Of a stretch of 64,000 nt of DNA, positions 27,153-35,888 are shown piece after piece (positions within the stretch are counted from its first letter, which is position 1; each line of letters starts with the position of its first letter). The DNA is from Marinomonas aquimarina. Its GTDB lineage: Bacteria > Pseudomonadota > Gammaproteobacteria > Pseudomonadales > Marinomonadaceae. The notes under the pieces are model-generated. The model saw nothing but the letters and a program-made list of their open reading frames with translations. It did no database searches and was not told the DNA's origin. The position numbers and the translations under genes were made by a program. The stretch covers positions 1 through 64,000 of the forward strand of contig NZ_FLOC01000012.1 of the NCBI RefSeq assembly GCF_900089755.1. The letters run 5' to 3'.

Positions 27153-28091
27153 ATGGACATCATAGAGCATATGTTGGCCGCAGGCCGTTTAGCATTGGAA
27201 TTGTCCCTGTATCTTATGCTGCCGATTACGGTGGTCATGGGGGGCATGATGAAGGCGCTGGAAAACAAAGGTTTGCTGGCCATGCTGTCGGCGCTGTTAT
27301 CGCCAATTACCAGGTGCTTTGGTGCCTCCGGTCTGAGTATCATCGGCCTGTCTAAAATGCTGTTTGTCAGTTCCATTGCGCCGATCCCAACCTTGCAAAA
27401 GCTGGATACTCTAGAGCAGGATCAACGCAAGCTAGCGGCCTCGTTAGCCTTGGTGCTCACCCTGACACAAGCCAATGTGTCGTTTCCCATGATTGCCTAT
27501 GGCTTGGATATCGGCTTTGTCTTGCTGTCGTCTTTGGTCGGTGGGGTAGTAGCGTCGGCGATTACCTATTATGGCTTAACTCGGCATATCCTTGTTGGCC
27601 CTATTGACGACCAAGTCAAAGCAAACGAAGCCGTCACCGTCCCCAATAAAACGCTGTTTCAGTCCCTCAATGAGGGCGGCATGGAAGGGATGAAGATCGC
27701 CATTAATATGATCCCGATGCTGATCATTACTTTGTTTCTAATGGCGATTTTAAAAGATTTACATGCCATTGAATGGCTCACCCGTGCCATGGCCCCTGCT
27801 TTCTCTTTACTGGGCTTACCAGAAGCCTCGGCTTTGCCGGTGATTACCAAATACATAGCTGGTGGCACCGCGTATATGGGGGTGATGGTGGATCAGATTG
27901 AGCAAGGGGTGATCAGTGCTAAGGATCTGAACATCATTGCCGGGCTGGCCAGTAACCCGGTCGATTTAGTGGGCATTACCATCTTTTCTGTACTAGGCCC
28001 TAGGATCAATGTGATTTTTCGTTATGCGCTAGCGGGGGCTTGTATTGGGCTGTTGGTTCGCGCCAGTATGCATGTGATCTGGTTTAGCTAG
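27153..28091 (+). CDS. GATE-domain (nucleoside recognition / spore-maturation-like) membrane protein
   Basis: This 312-residue membrane protein has two halves, each with a Gate-like helix cluster. The second starts at GGMEGMKIAINMIPMLIITLFLMAIL (cited by its ends), and the TKYIAGGTAYMG and GLASNPVDLVGI motifs are typical of YjiH/SpmA-type proteins. Such proteins are thought to be transporters. The ATG at 27153 is placed 6 bases after AAGGGA; a GTG six bases earlier is less likely. It may export or import the cluster's substrate or a product; this is inference from position. Confidence 0.8.
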   Translation: MDIIEHMLAAGRLALELSLYLMLPITVVMGGMMKALENKGLLAMLSALLSPITRCFGASGLSIIGLSKMLFVSSIAPIPTLQKLDTLEQDQRKLAASLALVLTLTQANVSFPMIAYGLDIGFVLLSSLVGGVVASAITYYGLTRHILVGPIDDQVKANEAVTVPNKTLFQSLNEGGMEGMKIAINMIPMLIITLFLMAILKDLHAIEWLTRAMAPAFSLLGLPEASALPVITKYIAGGTAYMGVMVDQIEQGVISAKDLNIIAGLASNPVDLVGITIFSVLGPRINVIFRYALAGACIGLLVRASMHVIWFS

Positions 28092-28102
28092 CATCCATAT
28101 AA

Positions 28103-28131
28103 AAAAGCCCTTCCTATAGCGAAGGGCTTGG
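28103..28131. terminator. Bidirectional terminator
   Basis: AAGCCCTTC / GAAGGGCTT stem lies between the rightward permease gene and the leftward SDR gene. On the minus strand the stem is followed by TTTTTT, so it terminates the SDR operon well. Confidence 0.85.
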
Positions 28132-28146
28132 TTCCTGCTACGCAGT

Positions 28147-28905
28147 TTAGAAGGGCAGTGGCAGCTTGGCCGTTCGTCCGCCGTCGACCACAATCACTTG
28201 GCCTGTGATAAACGCCGAGTCCTGAGAAGCTAAAAACACCACGGTGGCGCCAATATCGGCTGGCTCACCGGTGCGACCTACGGGATGAAGTTTCAACAGT
28301 TCCTGTTTTGCCTGCGTTGGGTTGTCTTGAGCATTAATATAGTCATGGCTCAAATCCGAGTTAATCCAACCTGGGGCGATGGCGTTGCAACGAATGTTGT
28401 CCTTACCTAAGTCAATTGCCAAAGCGCGGGTAAAACCATGAACCCCTGCTTTCGAACCACAGTAGGCGGCATGCCAAGGGTTGGCCCCAAGCCCTTCGAT
28501 TGAGCCAATGTTAATGATGCTCGCGCCCCCCTGAGCTCGCATTAACGGTAACAAGGCTTTTGTTAAAAACACTGGAGCACGCATATTCACTGCCATCATG
28601 GTGTCCCATTCTTGCTCGGTCATATCGTCTAGCGATTTCTCAAACATAAAACCAGCGTTATTGACCAAGATATCCACGCCGCCAAAGACTTCTTGTGCCG
28701 TGTTGGCGATCAGGTACGGAGCGTTTACATCCGCCAAATCAACGCTGATATAGGCCACATTTTCTTGTTGGGACAGCGGCTCATCTAACGGTTGTCGCTG
28801 TGCAATCAATACCTTCGCCCCTTGGCTAAGAAGTTGCTCGGTAATACCTCGACCAATACCGCGACCACCGCCTGTGACTACCGCTACTTTATTTTCTAAA
28901 CGCAT
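28147..28905 (-). CDS. Short-chain dehydrogenase/reductase
   Basis: This 252-residue classical SDR has the NAD(P) motif TGGGRGIGRG (residues 11-20), NNAG, the active-site Ser in INIGSIEG and Tyr-x3-Lys in YCGSK. The C-terminal ITGQVIVVDGG is standard. It would oxidise or reduce a hydroxyl/keto group. It lies 16 bases after another SDR on the same strand, so the two form an operon that is divergent from the GcvA-like LysR. Confidence 0.9.
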   Translation of the reverse strand: MRLENKVAVVTGGGRGIGRGITEQLLSQGAKVLIAQRQPLDEPLSQQENVAYISVDLADVNAPYLIANTAQEVFGGVDILVNNAGFMFEKSLDDMTEQEWDTMMAVNMRAPVFLTKALLPLMRAQGGASIINIGSIEGLGANPWHAAYCGSKAGVHGFTRALAIDLGKDNIRCNAIAPGWINSDLSHDYINAQDNPTQAKQELLKLHPVGRTGEPADIGATVVFLASQDSAFITGQVIVVDGGRTAKLPLPF

Positions 28906-28921
28906 GATTAGTTCCTCCCAA

Positions 28922-29686
28922 TTAACCGGATACTGGCTTAGCGCCAGTCACTTCAACACATTCACCTGCAATGTAGCGTGCTTGATCTGAGGCCAAGAAG
29001 GCGATGACATCGGCAATGTCTTCCGGCTCGGCAATACGCCCTAATGGCACGGTTTTGTTTAGCTCTTCAATCGCTTTGTTCGGGTCCAGTCCACGACGCT
29101 CAAAGCCACTGCGAATCATTGGGGTGTTGATTTCATGGGGGCACACGGCATTGACGCGAATGCCTAGCGGCGCACAGTCGCGACCTAGGTTTTTAGTCAA
29201 GGCTGCGACGGCCCCTTTGCTGGTGCAGTAGGCCACATGCTTAGGGCCAGGGTAAGTGCCCCACACCGAGGACGTGTTGACGATCGCACCGCCACTTTTT
29301 TTCATGTGGGGAATGGCAGCACGGCATAAGAAAAACACCGCATTCAAGTTCACATTCATGGCGCTAAACCACATCTCATCCGTAGTTTCTTCGATGGTGC
29401 CACGTGGAATGATTCCGGCGTTATTGAGCAGAATGTCTACGCCACCAAATTGTTGTACGCAGCGATCAATGACGGCCTCACAGTACTCTTTCTCGCTCAG
29501 GTCACCTGCCACTACTATGGTTTTAGCGCCCAGTGCTTCAGCGCGGTTTGCAACCGATACACACCCCGCTTCATCGCGATCCGCCAAGACAATATGGGCG
29601 CCTTCTTTGGCGAAGAGCTGTACTAGAGTTTGGCCGACGCCACCAGCGGCTCCGGTGATCACAACCGCTTTATTTTTAAATCTCAT
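28922..29686 (-). CDS. Short-chain dehydrogenase/reductase
   Basis: This 254-residue classical SDR has TGAAGGVGQ, LLNNAGI, active-site Ser in VNTSSVWG and Tyr-x3-Lys in YCTSK. The segment after Lys contains RSGFERRGLDPNKAIEELNKTV (cited by its ends), an extended substrate loop. It is first in the two-SDR operon, transcribed away from the LysR gene at 29821. Paired SDRs often perform successive steps or act on two epimers; substrate is unknown. Confidence 0.9.
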   Translation of the reverse strand: MRFKNKAVVITGAAGGVGQTLVQLFAKEGAHIVLADRDEAGCVSVANRAEALGAKTIVVAGDLSEKEYCEAVIDRCVQQFGGVDILLNNAGIIPRGTIEETTDEMWFSAMNVNLNAVFFLCRAAIPHMKKSGGAIVNTSSVWGTYPGPKHVAYCTSKGAVAALTKNLGRDCAPLGIRVNAVCPHEINTPMIRSGFERRGLDPNKAIEELNKTVPLGRIAEPEDIADVIAFLASDQARYIAGECVEVTGAKPVSG

Positions 29687-29767
29687 CGTGTTGTCCTCTT
29701 GTGTTGATTTCTCGTTCCTATTGTTAACGAGTCAGCATCTTCGGACAAACGAGTTTTCGTGCTATAT

Positions 29768-29786
29768 AGTTAACCAAAAGTTAACT
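29768..29786. promoter_or_regulatory. Perfect palindromic operator, probable LysR site
   Basis: AGTTAAC-N5-GTTAACT is a perfect 7-5-7 inverted repeat between the divergent SDR operon and the LysR gene. Its placement in a 130-base divergent promoter and its LysR-like T-N11-A geometry suggest the autoregulatory and activation site of the adjacent regulator. Confidence 0.65.
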
Positions 29787-29820
29787 GAATATTTGGTGTT
29801 TTTTGACAGAGGCGACGCCG

Positions 29821-30753
29821 TTGCAACGATTAACTCTTCCCCCTTTAAATGCCTTGCGTACGTTTGAATCAGCGGCGCGACAGTCGAGTTTTAAGCTGGC
29901 CGCTGAGGAGCTGTGTGTGACGCAAGCAGCGGTGAGCAAGCAGATTCAGGCGTTAGAAGACTATTACAACTTGAAGTTATTCATACGTCACAACCGTGCT
30001 GTCTCTTTAACCCAGGAGGGAGAGCAACTAAGGTTGGCGGTGAGTTCGGCATTGCGACAAATTTCTGATACCTCACAGTCTCTGTTAGCCAAGCAAAGCA
30101 GCGACCATTTATCGCTCTATACCACAACGTCATTTGCCCAATTGTGGTTTATGCCGCGCTTTAAAGCCTTTGGGCAGAGCTTTCCAGACATACAGCTGCA
30201 TCTTATAAGTGGTGATGAGAGTCCTAACTGCGCCGAAGGCTTCGAAACGGCCATTGCGCTGGGGTGGCAAGATCATCCAGATTACATCGCCGTGCCGTTA
30301 TTTTCTGAAGAGATCTTTCCGGTTTGTACGCCAGAGTTTTTCGCTCAGCACCCTGAGATCCGCTGCGCCAACGACCTGCTGGGGTTACCGCTGTTGAATT
30401 TGAGTGCATCCTACTGGAAAGCGCGCCTGTGGACGCCGATGGATTGGGATGCTTGGTTTTTATTGCAGGGGATTGAGCGCTCAGAAAGCCGTAGTGATCT
30501 TCAATTTAGTCAGTTTTCAATGTTATTGGATGCTGTACACCAAGGGCTAGGGGTTGGTCTTGGCTGGCAGCACCTGGTGCAGAACAGCTTAGACTCAGGG
30601 CGCTTGGTGAAGCTTTTTCCTGACAGCTACCTTGCCGATGACCGAGTGCATTATTTTGTTTACCATCGTTCTAAAGCGCAGTCGCATAAGGTGAAAAACC
30701 TAAGGGATTGGCTGCTGCAGCAAGTAGCATTATCTGGGGGAAGTACGTCATAG
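29821..30753 (+). CDS. LysR-family transcriptional regulator (GcvA-like)
   Basis: This ~310-residue regulator has LPPLNALRTFESAARQSSF at the start and the HTH VTQAAVSKQIQALE, both typical of GcvA-type LysR proteins, followed by the effector domain. I place the TTG start at 29821, 8 bases after AGAGG, because GcvA homologues start just before RLPPLNAL; a TTG at 29803 gives six extra residues. It is divergent from the SDR operon and lies next to a perfect palindromic operator. The gene ends 21 bases before tRNA-Arg on the other strand. Confidence 0.87.
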   Translation: MQRLTLPPLNALRTFESAARQSSFKLAAEELCVTQAAVSKQIQALEDYYNLKLFIRHNRAVSLTQEGEQLRLAVSSALRQISDTSQSLLAKQSSDHLSLYTTTSFAQLWFMPRFKAFGQSFPDIQLHLISGDESPNCAEGFETAIALGWQDHPDYIAVPLFSEEIFPVCTPEFFAQHPEIRCANDLLGLPLLNLSASYWKARLWTPMDWDAWFLLQGIERSESRSDLQFSQFSMLLDAVHQGLGVGLGWQHLVQNSLDSGRLVKLFPDSYLADDRVHYFVYHRSKAQSHKVKNLRDWLLQQVALSGGSTS

Positions 30754-30773
30754 CATTGATTGCTAAGCAGAAA

Positions 30774-30850
30774 TGGTACGCCCGAAAGGATTTGAACCTT
30801 CGACCTTGCCCTCCGGAGGGGCACGCTCTATCCAGCTGAGCTACGGGCGC
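30774..30850 (-). tRNA. tRNA-Arg (anticodon CCG)
   Basis: Read on the minus strand, the 77 bases fold as a cloverleaf: acceptor GCGCCCG, D-arm GCTC...GAGC, anticodon loop CTCCGGA (anticodon CCG), TTCAAAT T-loop, and encoded CCA end. The first base pair is G-T wobble. It closely matches E. coli tRNA-Arg(CCG). Confidence 0.95.
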
Positions 30851-31036
30851 ACATTGTAGGCGGCGAATTATAAGGGGTTGTGTGTCATCACTCAAGAAGG
30901 ATTGTTATGATCCTTTAAAACTTATGTCATCTTGATAGCGGGATGTAGTTTTTTGTAGAGATTAATGTTTATCAAGCGTTTATATCGTAGTCTCACAACA
31001 GGAAGTTTCAGTAACCGTCAAGTAGGGAGTCACCGT

Positions 31037-31927
31037 ATGTTTTATCAACGTAGCAGAGAGTTTTCCAAGTTAGTTCTGATCAGCGCCACGTTATCCGCGA
31101 CGACGGCGCTGGCGGCCCCTTCACTATCTAAAGCCCCCACTTCTGTTTGGGGGGTAGACGACCAGCATACTTTATTTAATGTGCACCCAGATCAGCCCTC
31201 CAAAATCTTAACGTCCCATCAAGTAACCGGTTTAATGGCGCAAGATCGTATCATCGGCATTGATTTTCGAGTGGCGCGTGGTGAGCTGTACGCTTTAACG
31301 CATAGCGGACGCATTTATCGACTGGATACGCAATCAGGGCAGGCGATCTTGGTGGACGGTTCTGAGCCGGTGGCAGAAATGGCTGTTGGCCCCTATGGCT
31401 TTGATTTCAACCCTGCGGCGGATAAGCTGCGTGTGGTAGGGGATCGCAATAAGAATCTGCGTTTAGACCCAGACAGCGGGGCGAAAGTGGACTTTGATAA
31501 AGAGCGTTCCGGTGTACAAACGGATCCCGATCTAGCGTTTGCTGTGAACGATAGCTACCGTGATGAGTTTCCAGATATTGTCGCGGCGGCGTACACCTAT
31601 AATGCCAATGACAGCAAGCTGACCACCAACTATGCGATTGATCGTCGAAAAGGTATGCTGCTTATGCAAGGCACGAAAGAAGGTGTGTCGCCATCTGTGT
31701 CGCCCAATTTAGGGGTGTTGTATTCGGTGGGCGCACTGGGCACAGGACCGTTAAAGGATGCCTCATTGGATATCAGCGACCTTAGCAATACGGCGCTTGC
31801 TGCGTTGTTGCCCGTCAATGGCCAACAGACGCATTTATTTAAGCTTGATTTGGAAACAGGACAAGCCATCTCGATTGGTGTGTTGGGTGACGGCGCACAT
31901 GTGACAGGGTTGGCGATTGAGCCTTAG
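31037..31927 (+). CDS. DUF4394-domain exported protein
   Basis: This 296-residue protein has a signal peptide (ending near ALA-APSLSK). It then has a beta-propeller-like domain in which GIDFRVARGELYALTHSGRIYRLD, GFDFNPAADKLRVVG and the C-terminal VTGLAIEP match the DUF4394 pattern (segments cited by motif only). No enzyme activity is assigned to the family. The ATG at 31037 follows GGGA; the frame open from 30965 adds a second, less hydrophobic leader. It begins a tight three-gene run with a cupredoxin-like protein and a GGDEF-EAL protein. Confidence 0.75.
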   Translation: MFYQRSREFSKLVLISATLSATTALAAPSLSKAPTSVWGVDDQHTLFNVHPDQPSKILTSHQVTGLMAQDRIIGIDFRVARGELYALTHSGRIYRLDTQSGQAILVDGSEPVAEMAVGPYGFDFNPAADKLRVVGDRNKNLRLDPDSGAKVDFDKERSGVQTDPDLAFAVNDSYRDEFPDIVAAAYTYNANDSKLTTNYAIDRRKGMLLMQGTKEGVSPSVSPNLGVLYSVGALGTGPLKDASLDISDLSNTALAALLPVNGQQTHLFKLDLETGQAISIGVLGDGAHVTGLAIEP

Positions 31928-31944
31928 CCTATTAGGAGTAATCA

Positions 31945-32562
31945 TTGCGTATGTTGAAGTACGTAAAGCAGGTGGCGTTGGTAATGTGCAGTGCATTGCC
32001 AGCGCTGGCTTGGGCCGATGTGGCCATTCAAGTAACGGATGCAAACGGGAAGCCATTAGCCGATGCTGTGGTGTTTCTCAAATCCCCGAGTTTACTAAGT
32101 CGTTCACAGCCGCTTACTGAGGCCGAGATAGCCCAACAAAACCGCACCTTTATTCCTGGAGTACAGGTGGTGACGCAGGGCACGGCGGTGGACTTTCCCA
32201 ACCGTGATGACGTGCGCCATCACGTCTATTCCTTTTCCCCAGCCAAAACCTTTGAACTAAAGCTCTACATTGGCAAGCCGGAAGCCCCGATCGTGTTTGA
32301 TCAGGTGGGGATTGTGGAGTTGGGCTGCAACATTCATGACAGTATGTTGGGCTGGGTATTGGTTAATGACACACCTCTTTATGGGGTGACCGATGACGCC
32401 GGCGTGGTAAGGTTTGATTACGATCAGAGCGATGCGCTAAGTGTCGATATTTGGCATCGTCATTTCCCCTATGGCGCCCCTTACGAAACCTTTGAATTGA
32501 CTAGGGGGAAGGATTCCTCTGAGTTTACAGTCGCACTACAAACCCCTGGAGTTGCCTTGTAA
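31945..32562 (+). CDS. Exported cupredoxin-like protein ('methylamine utilisation' type)
   Basis: This ~205-residue periplasmic protein has a signal peptide ending near AWA-DVAIQV, then a beta-sandwich with VDFPNRDDVRHHVYSFS and VELGCNIHDSMLGWVLV. The His and Cys/His/Met spacing in these two motifs resembles the type I copper site of plastocyanin-like proteins. The TTG at 31945 is 6 bases from AGGAG and is preferred to ATG at 31951. Its stop overlaps the next start (TAATG), showing translational coupling to the c-di-GMP protein. It may bind copper and sense redox at the periplasm, but this is inference. Confidence 0.75.
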   Translation: MRMLKYVKQVALVMCSALPALAWADVAIQVTDANGKPLADAVVFLKSPSLLSRSQPLTEAEIAQQNRTFIPGVQVVTQGTAVDFPNRDDVRHHVYSFSPAKTFELKLYIGKPEAPIVFDQVGIVELGCNIHDSMLGWVLVNDTPLYGVTDDAGVVRFDYDQSDALSVDIWHRHFPYGAPYETFELTRGKDSSEFTVALQTPGVAL

Positions 32563-34934
32563 TGGGAGCCCTATCTCGTATGCTGCGCGGGCGCTTATCG
32601 TTCCGCTTTATCATCATGACCTTGGCGCTTTTAGTGCTCATTCAGAGCATTGGCTTTGGCGTGGTACAGGCGACGGTGGATCGTTATGTACGCGGAGAGG
32701 TGCAACATGCCATTACCGTTGCGGAGCGGGTATGGAACAAGTTATTGGTGCAAAACCATCAGCGCTTGGCGGAAGGGGCGGAGTTGTTGGCCTCGGATTT
32801 TGGTTTTCGCTCCGCGGTTGCGTCTCGTGATGCCAATACGATTGCTTCCGCACTGCAAAATAGTGCTAACCGCATCGGCGCGTCGGTGGCGATTTTGGTG
32901 GATGCCCAATGGCAGTTAAAGGCTTCCTCAGAAGAGACCATGCGTCACTTTGACAATGTGCAGCATCTTATTGAGGCATTAGCCCAGACACGGGCCAAAG
33001 AAGGTGAAGAAGCCTATTTAACCGCGTTATATGAGGGCGATCCCACTCAATTTGTGATCGTGCCGGTTCGCGCCCCGCGTGTCATCGGCTATGTGTTAAT
33101 GGGCTTTGCGATCAAGCCCGATATGATTGCTGAAGCAAGCGATTTATCTGGCGTTGAACTGGTATTGATGTCTCGCAGTGAGAGCAATTCAGTCAATGTC
33201 GTGGCCAGCTCGACGCCGTTAAAAGAACACTTCTTACGCAATATTCCCGGGGAGTACTTTCTCGAGGATTTACTGTTTGATTTGCCGATTAATGATGACA
33301 CCTTTGTCAGCATGATCCACGGACAACAGGTGGTAGGGGGCTATATCAGCTTGGCGTTGATGGAGTCTTTGAATGAAGCCAACCAACAGTTCGCCGAGCT
33401 GTTCCATCAGTACTTGTTCATTACTGCCATGGGCTTAGTGATTTTTGCCATTACCGTCACATGGCTCTCGCGCCGAGTCGCGCGGCCGCTAGAAGTACTG
33501 ACCCATGCCACCAGTGCCTTGCAACAGGGGGACTATGATGTGGTCATCAGTGGTACTCGGCGCGAAGACGAAGTCGGCCTGTTGGCGCGCAGTTTTGATG
33601 GCATGCGTAAAAGTATCAAGCAGCAACAAGACACCATCACCAAGCTGGCCTACTACGATCCTTTGACAGGGTTACCGAACCGTTTGAGTTTTCGTAATAA
33701 AGTCGCCAACCTGATGCGTGGTGGCCAATATCATTCCCTGAGTGTGATCACCATTAACCTTGATCGTTTCAAGCAGGTAAACGATGTACTGGGCTATGAA
33801 ATGGGCGATGAAATTCTCAAAGCCACCGCTTCGCGCCTATTGGGAATCAGCTGTTCCGCGCACGATAAACTGGCCCGTGTAAGCGGAGATGAATTTTCAG
33901 TATTAGTGTTGCCTGATAGCCAGCCCGCTATGGACGTGGCAAGATCACTACTAGAAAAACTGAACGAGCCGCTGGAAATAGATCATACTTTGATTGATTT
34001 GAGTGCCAGTATTGGCATTGCCAGTTGGCCGCAGGATGCCGCCGGCTGTGATGGTTTGATTAATGCTTCGCAAGTGGCCATGTATGCGGCGAAGAAACGT
34101 ACCGAGGACATCGTTCAATACAAACAAGAGCTGATGACCTCAACGCCGGAAAGCCTAAGCTTGTTGTCCGAATTGCGTCAGGCGGTGGTGAATCATGAGC
34201 TGCGTGTGTATTTGCAGCCCAAAGTATCCAGCCAAGATAACAGAGTGATTGCGGCGGAGGCATTAGTCCGTTGGCAGCACCCAGAAAAGGGGCTAGTGCC
34301 ACCTTATCAGTTTGTACCGTTTGCCGAACAAACGGGCTTTATTCGTGAACTGACCAAGTGGATGATCCGTGAAATTGCGGCACAATGGCATGGCTTACAA
34401 AAGGGCAATGATACATTTCGTGTGTCGGTTAATTTATCGACACGGGATTTGATGACCACCAGTTTCCCAGAGTTTTTGGCACAGACATTACGAGAATACA
34501 ATATTCCTGCATCCGGTCTGTGTTTAGAAATTACCGAAAGTGCCATCATGGACGATCCAAGCTTTGCTGAGCAAACCTTGGCTAAGCTATCGAATATGGG
34601 CTTTCGTTTGTCGATTGATGACTTTGGTACGGGTTACTCTTCGTTGGGGTATTTAAAACGTTTACCCGTGAACGAGCTGAAAGTCGATCAGTCGTTCGTG
34701 TTTGGTATGATTGAAAACAACAGCGATCGTATGATCGTGCAGTCGACTATCGATCTGGCCCATAACCTTGGCTTAGATGTGGTCGCCGAAGGGGTGGAAA
34801 CAGAACAAATGTACCAAACTTTGGCCGCCTTAGGGTGTGAAGAGGTACAAGGCTATTTCATTGGCAAACCCATGCCAGTGACCGACTTTAAAGAGTGGCG
34901 AGAGGAATGGAATGCACGTCATGGGCTGAAATAA
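32562..34934 (+). CDS. Membrane sensor GGDEF-EAL protein (c-di-GMP phosphodiesterase)
   Basis: This 790-residue protein has an N-terminal transmembrane helix, a periplasmic Cache-like sensor (~34-285), a second helix and HAMP (~286-355), then GGDEF (~365-520) and EAL (~535-780) domains. The EAL domain keeps the catalytic set (EALVRW, NLSTRDL, EITESAIMDD, DDFGTGYSSL, KVDQSF, AEGVETE). The GGDEF motif is SGDEF, so cyclase activity may be reduced. Hydrolysis of c-di-GMP is the more likely output. The start overlaps the preceding stop by one base. Confidence 0.9.
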   Translation: MGALSRMLRGRLSFRFIIMTLALLVLIQSIGFGVVQATVDRYVRGEVQHAITVAERVWNKLLVQNHQRLAEGAELLASDFGFRSAVASRDANTIASALQNSANRIGASVAILVDAQWQLKASSEETMRHFDNVQHLIEALAQTRAKEGEEAYLTALYEGDPTQFVIVPVRAPRVIGYVLMGFAIKPDMIAEASDLSGVELVLMSRSESNSVNVVASSTPLKEHFLRNIPGEYFLEDLLFDLPINDDTFVSMIHGQQVVGGYISLALMESLNEANQQFAELFHQYLFITAMGLVIFAITVTWLSRRVARPLEVLTHATSALQQGDYDVVISGTRREDEVGLLARSFDGMRKSIKQQQDTITKLAYYDPLTGLPNRLSFRNKVANLMRGGQYHSLSVITINLDRFKQVNDVLGYEMGDEILKATASRLLGISCSAHDKLARVSGDEFSVLVLPDSQPAMDVARSLLEKLNEPLEIDHTLIDLSASIGIASWPQDAAGCDGLINASQVAMYAAKKRTEDIVQYKQELMTSTPESLSLLSELRQAVVNHELRVYLQPKVSSQDNRVIAAEALVRWQHPEKGLVPPYQFVPFAEQTGFIRELTKWMIREIAAQWHGLQKGNDTFRVSVNLSTRDLMTTSFPEFLAQTLREYNIPASGLCLEITESAIMDDPSFAEQTLAKLSNMGFRLSIDDFGTGYSSLGYLKRLPVNELKVDQSFVFGMIENNSDRMIVQSTIDLAHNLGLDVVAEGVETEQMYQTLAALGCEEVQGYFIGKPMPVTDFKEWREEWNARHGLK

Positions 34935-35055
34935 GGCCTTATATGACGCTTATCTTGCAAAATTATGTAAATCTTATGGATAAGATTGCGAAATCTTGAA
35001 GTTGTTTAGCTTCCGTTATTATAGTGCTCGCAGTTTGATAACCATTGGAGTTTAT

Positions 35056-35769
35056 ATGGCTACGGAATTTGAAAAGCAGTTTGTCAATGACATAAAACGT
35101 GCCCATGTGCATGTTGCGTGGGTAGGAGATGAATCGTCTGACGTTCACGTTGTTATTTGGCCGACTTGGAGTGGCCTTAGTGACTTTGAAAAAAGTTTTG
35201 CCGAAGAAGTGGTAAGTTGGGGGCATACGGCCACCGCCGTCGACTTGTATGGGGTGGGCAATAACCCGACCGAATTACAAGACAAAGCCGACACCATGAT
35301 GGCGCTGGTTGCCGAAAAGGGTCCTCTCACGGCTTTACAATCCGATATTTGCCAAGAGATTGCAGAATCACACCCCAATAAAAAACTGGTCCATGTGGGC
35401 TTCTGCTTGGGTGGTCGACTGGCCATTGAGGCGGGCTTGCATATCCCAAGCAGCAAGGGCGCAGCAAGTTTTCATGGCTTGATGAATTTCTACCGCCCAG
35501 AGAGCTCAGAAGACGCCAACCGCGAAGCTAAGTTCATCATCTTTAATGGTTATCAAGACCCAATGGTAGACGTGGCTGCCGCCGACCAAGCGCGCGCCGA
35601 TCTAGATGACATGGGGCTAGACTGGCAATTTGTCGACTTTGGCCAAACCAAGCACTCGTTTATGCTGCCAAGCGCCAATGCACCACAAGATGGCCACGCG
35701 TTCAGCGCCGCGGCCAGTGCTCGAGGCCGCAATGCACTGCGTTTCTTCCTGAGTGAACTCGCTTCTTAA
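35056..35769 (+). CDS. Dienelactone hydrolase family protein
   Basis: This 237-residue alpha/beta hydrolase has nucleophile Cys in GFCLGGR, Asp in GYQDPMVD and His in TKHSFMLP, which make the Cys-Asp-His triad of dienelactone hydrolases. Natural substrates in non-aromatic degraders are unclear. The ATG at 35056 has GGAG 7 bases upstream and gives a family-like N-terminus; an ATG at 34996 gives a long extra leader. It is followed by a strong terminator and is monocistronic. Confidence 0.85.
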   Translation: MATEFEKQFVNDIKRAHVHVAWVGDESSDVHVVIWPTWSGLSDFEKSFAEEVVSWGHTATAVDLYGVGNNPTELQDKADTMMALVAEKGPLTALQSDICQEIAESHPNKKLVHVGFCLGGRLAIEAGLHIPSSKGAASFHGLMNFYRPESSEDANREAKFIIFNGYQDPMVDVAAADQARADLDDMGLDWQFVDFGQTKHSFMLPSANAPQDGHAFSAAASARGRNALRFFLSELAS

Positions 35770-35785
35770 GCCATCGCCTCAGTTT

Positions 35786-35825
35786 AAAAAACGCCTAGAT
35801 AGTCGCTTATCTAGGCGTTTTTTTA
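35786..35825 (+). terminator. Intrinsic terminator
   Basis: AAAACGCCTAGAT and ATCTAGGCGTTTT form a long stem followed by T residues, immediately after the dienelactone hydrolase gene. Confidence 0.9.
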
Positions 35826-35888
35826 TGCGCTGAAACAATCCAGTTGCTTTACTTTAACGTATCTAGGGAAAGCATTTGGGAGGCTATT

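Noticed and set aside
30671..30895. 74-residue frame over tRNA-Arg
   Set aside because: It is the antisense of the LysR end plus the tRNA itself; the tRNA explains the sequence.
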